DNA of 34,594 nucleotides, taken from positions 1 through 34,594 of the forward strand of contig WGLZ01000071.1 of the NCBI GenBank assembly GCA_016471375.1, in the 5' to 3' direction. This DNA comes from Cyanobacteria bacterium RI_101. GTDB taxonomy: Bacteria; Cyanobacteriota; Cyanobacteriia; Cyanobacteriales; Microcystaceae. The first letter of the stretch is position 1. The number at the start of each line of letters is the position of its first letter. The position numbers were made by a program, and so were the translations under genes. This document shows positions 34,171 to 34,594 of this stretch, piece by piece. Below the pieces are notes generated by a model that had not been told where the DNA came from, did not search any database, and saw nothing but the letters and a program-made list of their open reading frames with translations.

Positions 34171-34594
34171 TAGTGATAGAGTTATAAATTTGCGAGTTGT
34201 GCATTGTAATAGTGGATAAAATTCCACACAGCGCTCCGCAAATTAAAGAGACTTTTTGAGAAGGAAAGAGTTCGACGAACAAGCCTAGATAATCTTTGTC
34301 TAAATGTATTATTTAGGCATTCAATATGATTTGTTTCTCCACTTTCTTTCCCAACTGGTCGATGTTGAGACTCTGGAATTACTTTTTTATAAGCTTGCCA
34401 GACGTCTGTGTAGCAAGTCGCATTTTGTCGGTATCGCTCTGATAAACTATCCCATAGTTTTTGAGCAGATTTTCTTGTCCGATCTCCAATATAGCAAGCC
34501 AGTATTCGTCGAGTTTTACGATCTATAACAAGCCAAATCCAAACCTTGTTAATCTTATAGTTTACAAAAGACCATAGCTCGTCAAGCTCCAGAA
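34165..34594 (-). mobile_element. IS1-like insertion sequence, partial
   Basis: The transposase and a few flanking bases make up one end of an insertion sequence placed in a PIN-toxin gene. The terminal repeat and target duplication cannot be confirmed because the other end is outside the window. Confidence 0.7.
34182..34594 (-). CDS. IS1-family-like transposase (5' end beyond the window)
   Basis: The minus strand from the right edge is open to TAA at 34182-34184. It encodes LELDELWSFVNYKINKVWIW, LVIDRKTRRILACYIGDRTR, CYTDVWQAYKKVIP, HIECLNNTFRQRLSRLVRRT and NFIHYYNAQLANL. ELDE-W-FV-K, the TD-W-Y segment and H-x-E-x-x-N-x-x-R are the DDE-type pattern of IS1-family InsB transposases. About 137 residues are visible. 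The element's end must lie between 34165 and 34182, probably near GTAGTGATAG. Confidence 0.85.
   Translation of the reverse strand, partial: LELDELWSFVNYKINKVWIWLVIDRKTRRILACYIGDRTRKSAQKLWDSLSERYRQNATCYTDVWQAYKKVIPESQHRPVGKESGETNHIECLNNTFRQRLSRLVRRTLSFSKSLFNLRSAVWNFIHYYNAQLANL

Noticed and set aside
33959-34282. A 107-codon frame that could be called a complete PIN protein
   Set aside because: Its first third is out-of-frame transposase DNA; only the C-terminal PIN part is real, so it is listed as a remnant.

Overview
The window is chromosomal DNA from a cyanobacterium. Diagnostic genes are psbM (photosystem II), petH with an N-terminal phycobilisome-linker (CpcD-like) domain, the Ftn2/ZipN/ARC6-type division protein, a DUF3370 protein and an InrS/CsoR-type metal sensor. 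Composition also fits: the palindrome GGCGCC and relatives (CAGCGCCG, GGCGCTGG) are strikingly frequent, and short tandem heptamer repeats lie between genes. No tRNA, rRNA or CRISPR array was seen.

Region 1 (103-10403, all minus strand) is a chemotaxis-type gene set. In transcription order it holds a PATAN-receiver response regulator, a hybrid CheA with two Hpt domains, a methyl-accepting receptor, CheB, CheR with TPRs, and a double-domain CheW. CheB and CheR imply a methylation-based adaptation system, which many cyanobacterial phototaxis clusters lack. The receptor has an in-frame TAA just before its signalling tip, and the second Hpt domain has lost its phospho-accepting histidine. Intergenic spaces carry heptamer repeats and REP-like palindromes.

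Region 2 (10700-29577) is conserved core genome on both strands: petH, ftsH, a DciA-like DUF721 protein with a zinc-ribbon tail, serA-prmA, an inrS-like sensor followed by a sulfotransferase, ruvC, a PLP-dependent Orn/Lys/Arg decarboxylase, a DprA-like Rossmann protein, psbM, a small membrane ORF, an OppC/DppC-type permease coupled to a glyoxalase-like protein, ftn2, a DUF3370 gene and a NodU-type carbamoyltransferase.

Region 3 (about 29580 to the right edge) is different: an AT-richer accessory island whose genes are all on the minus strand. From right to left it has an IS1-like transposase running off the window, a vapC remnant cut by that element, a pair of overlapping coiled-coil genes with their own promoter, an antitoxin-VapC pair, a DUF6883-DUF4926 pair, and a broken radical SAM/SPASM gene. 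The 3' side of most modules ends in a GTTAG-type site; two of these (29609-29695 and 33867-33953) have the architecture of integron attC recombination sites. A dispersed repeat of about 200 bp lies beside each junction. I read this as an integron-like or CALIN-like cassette array without a visible integrase, rich in toxin-antitoxin modules and joined directly to the end of the carbamoyltransferase gene. That reading is an inference and is the main item worth testing.
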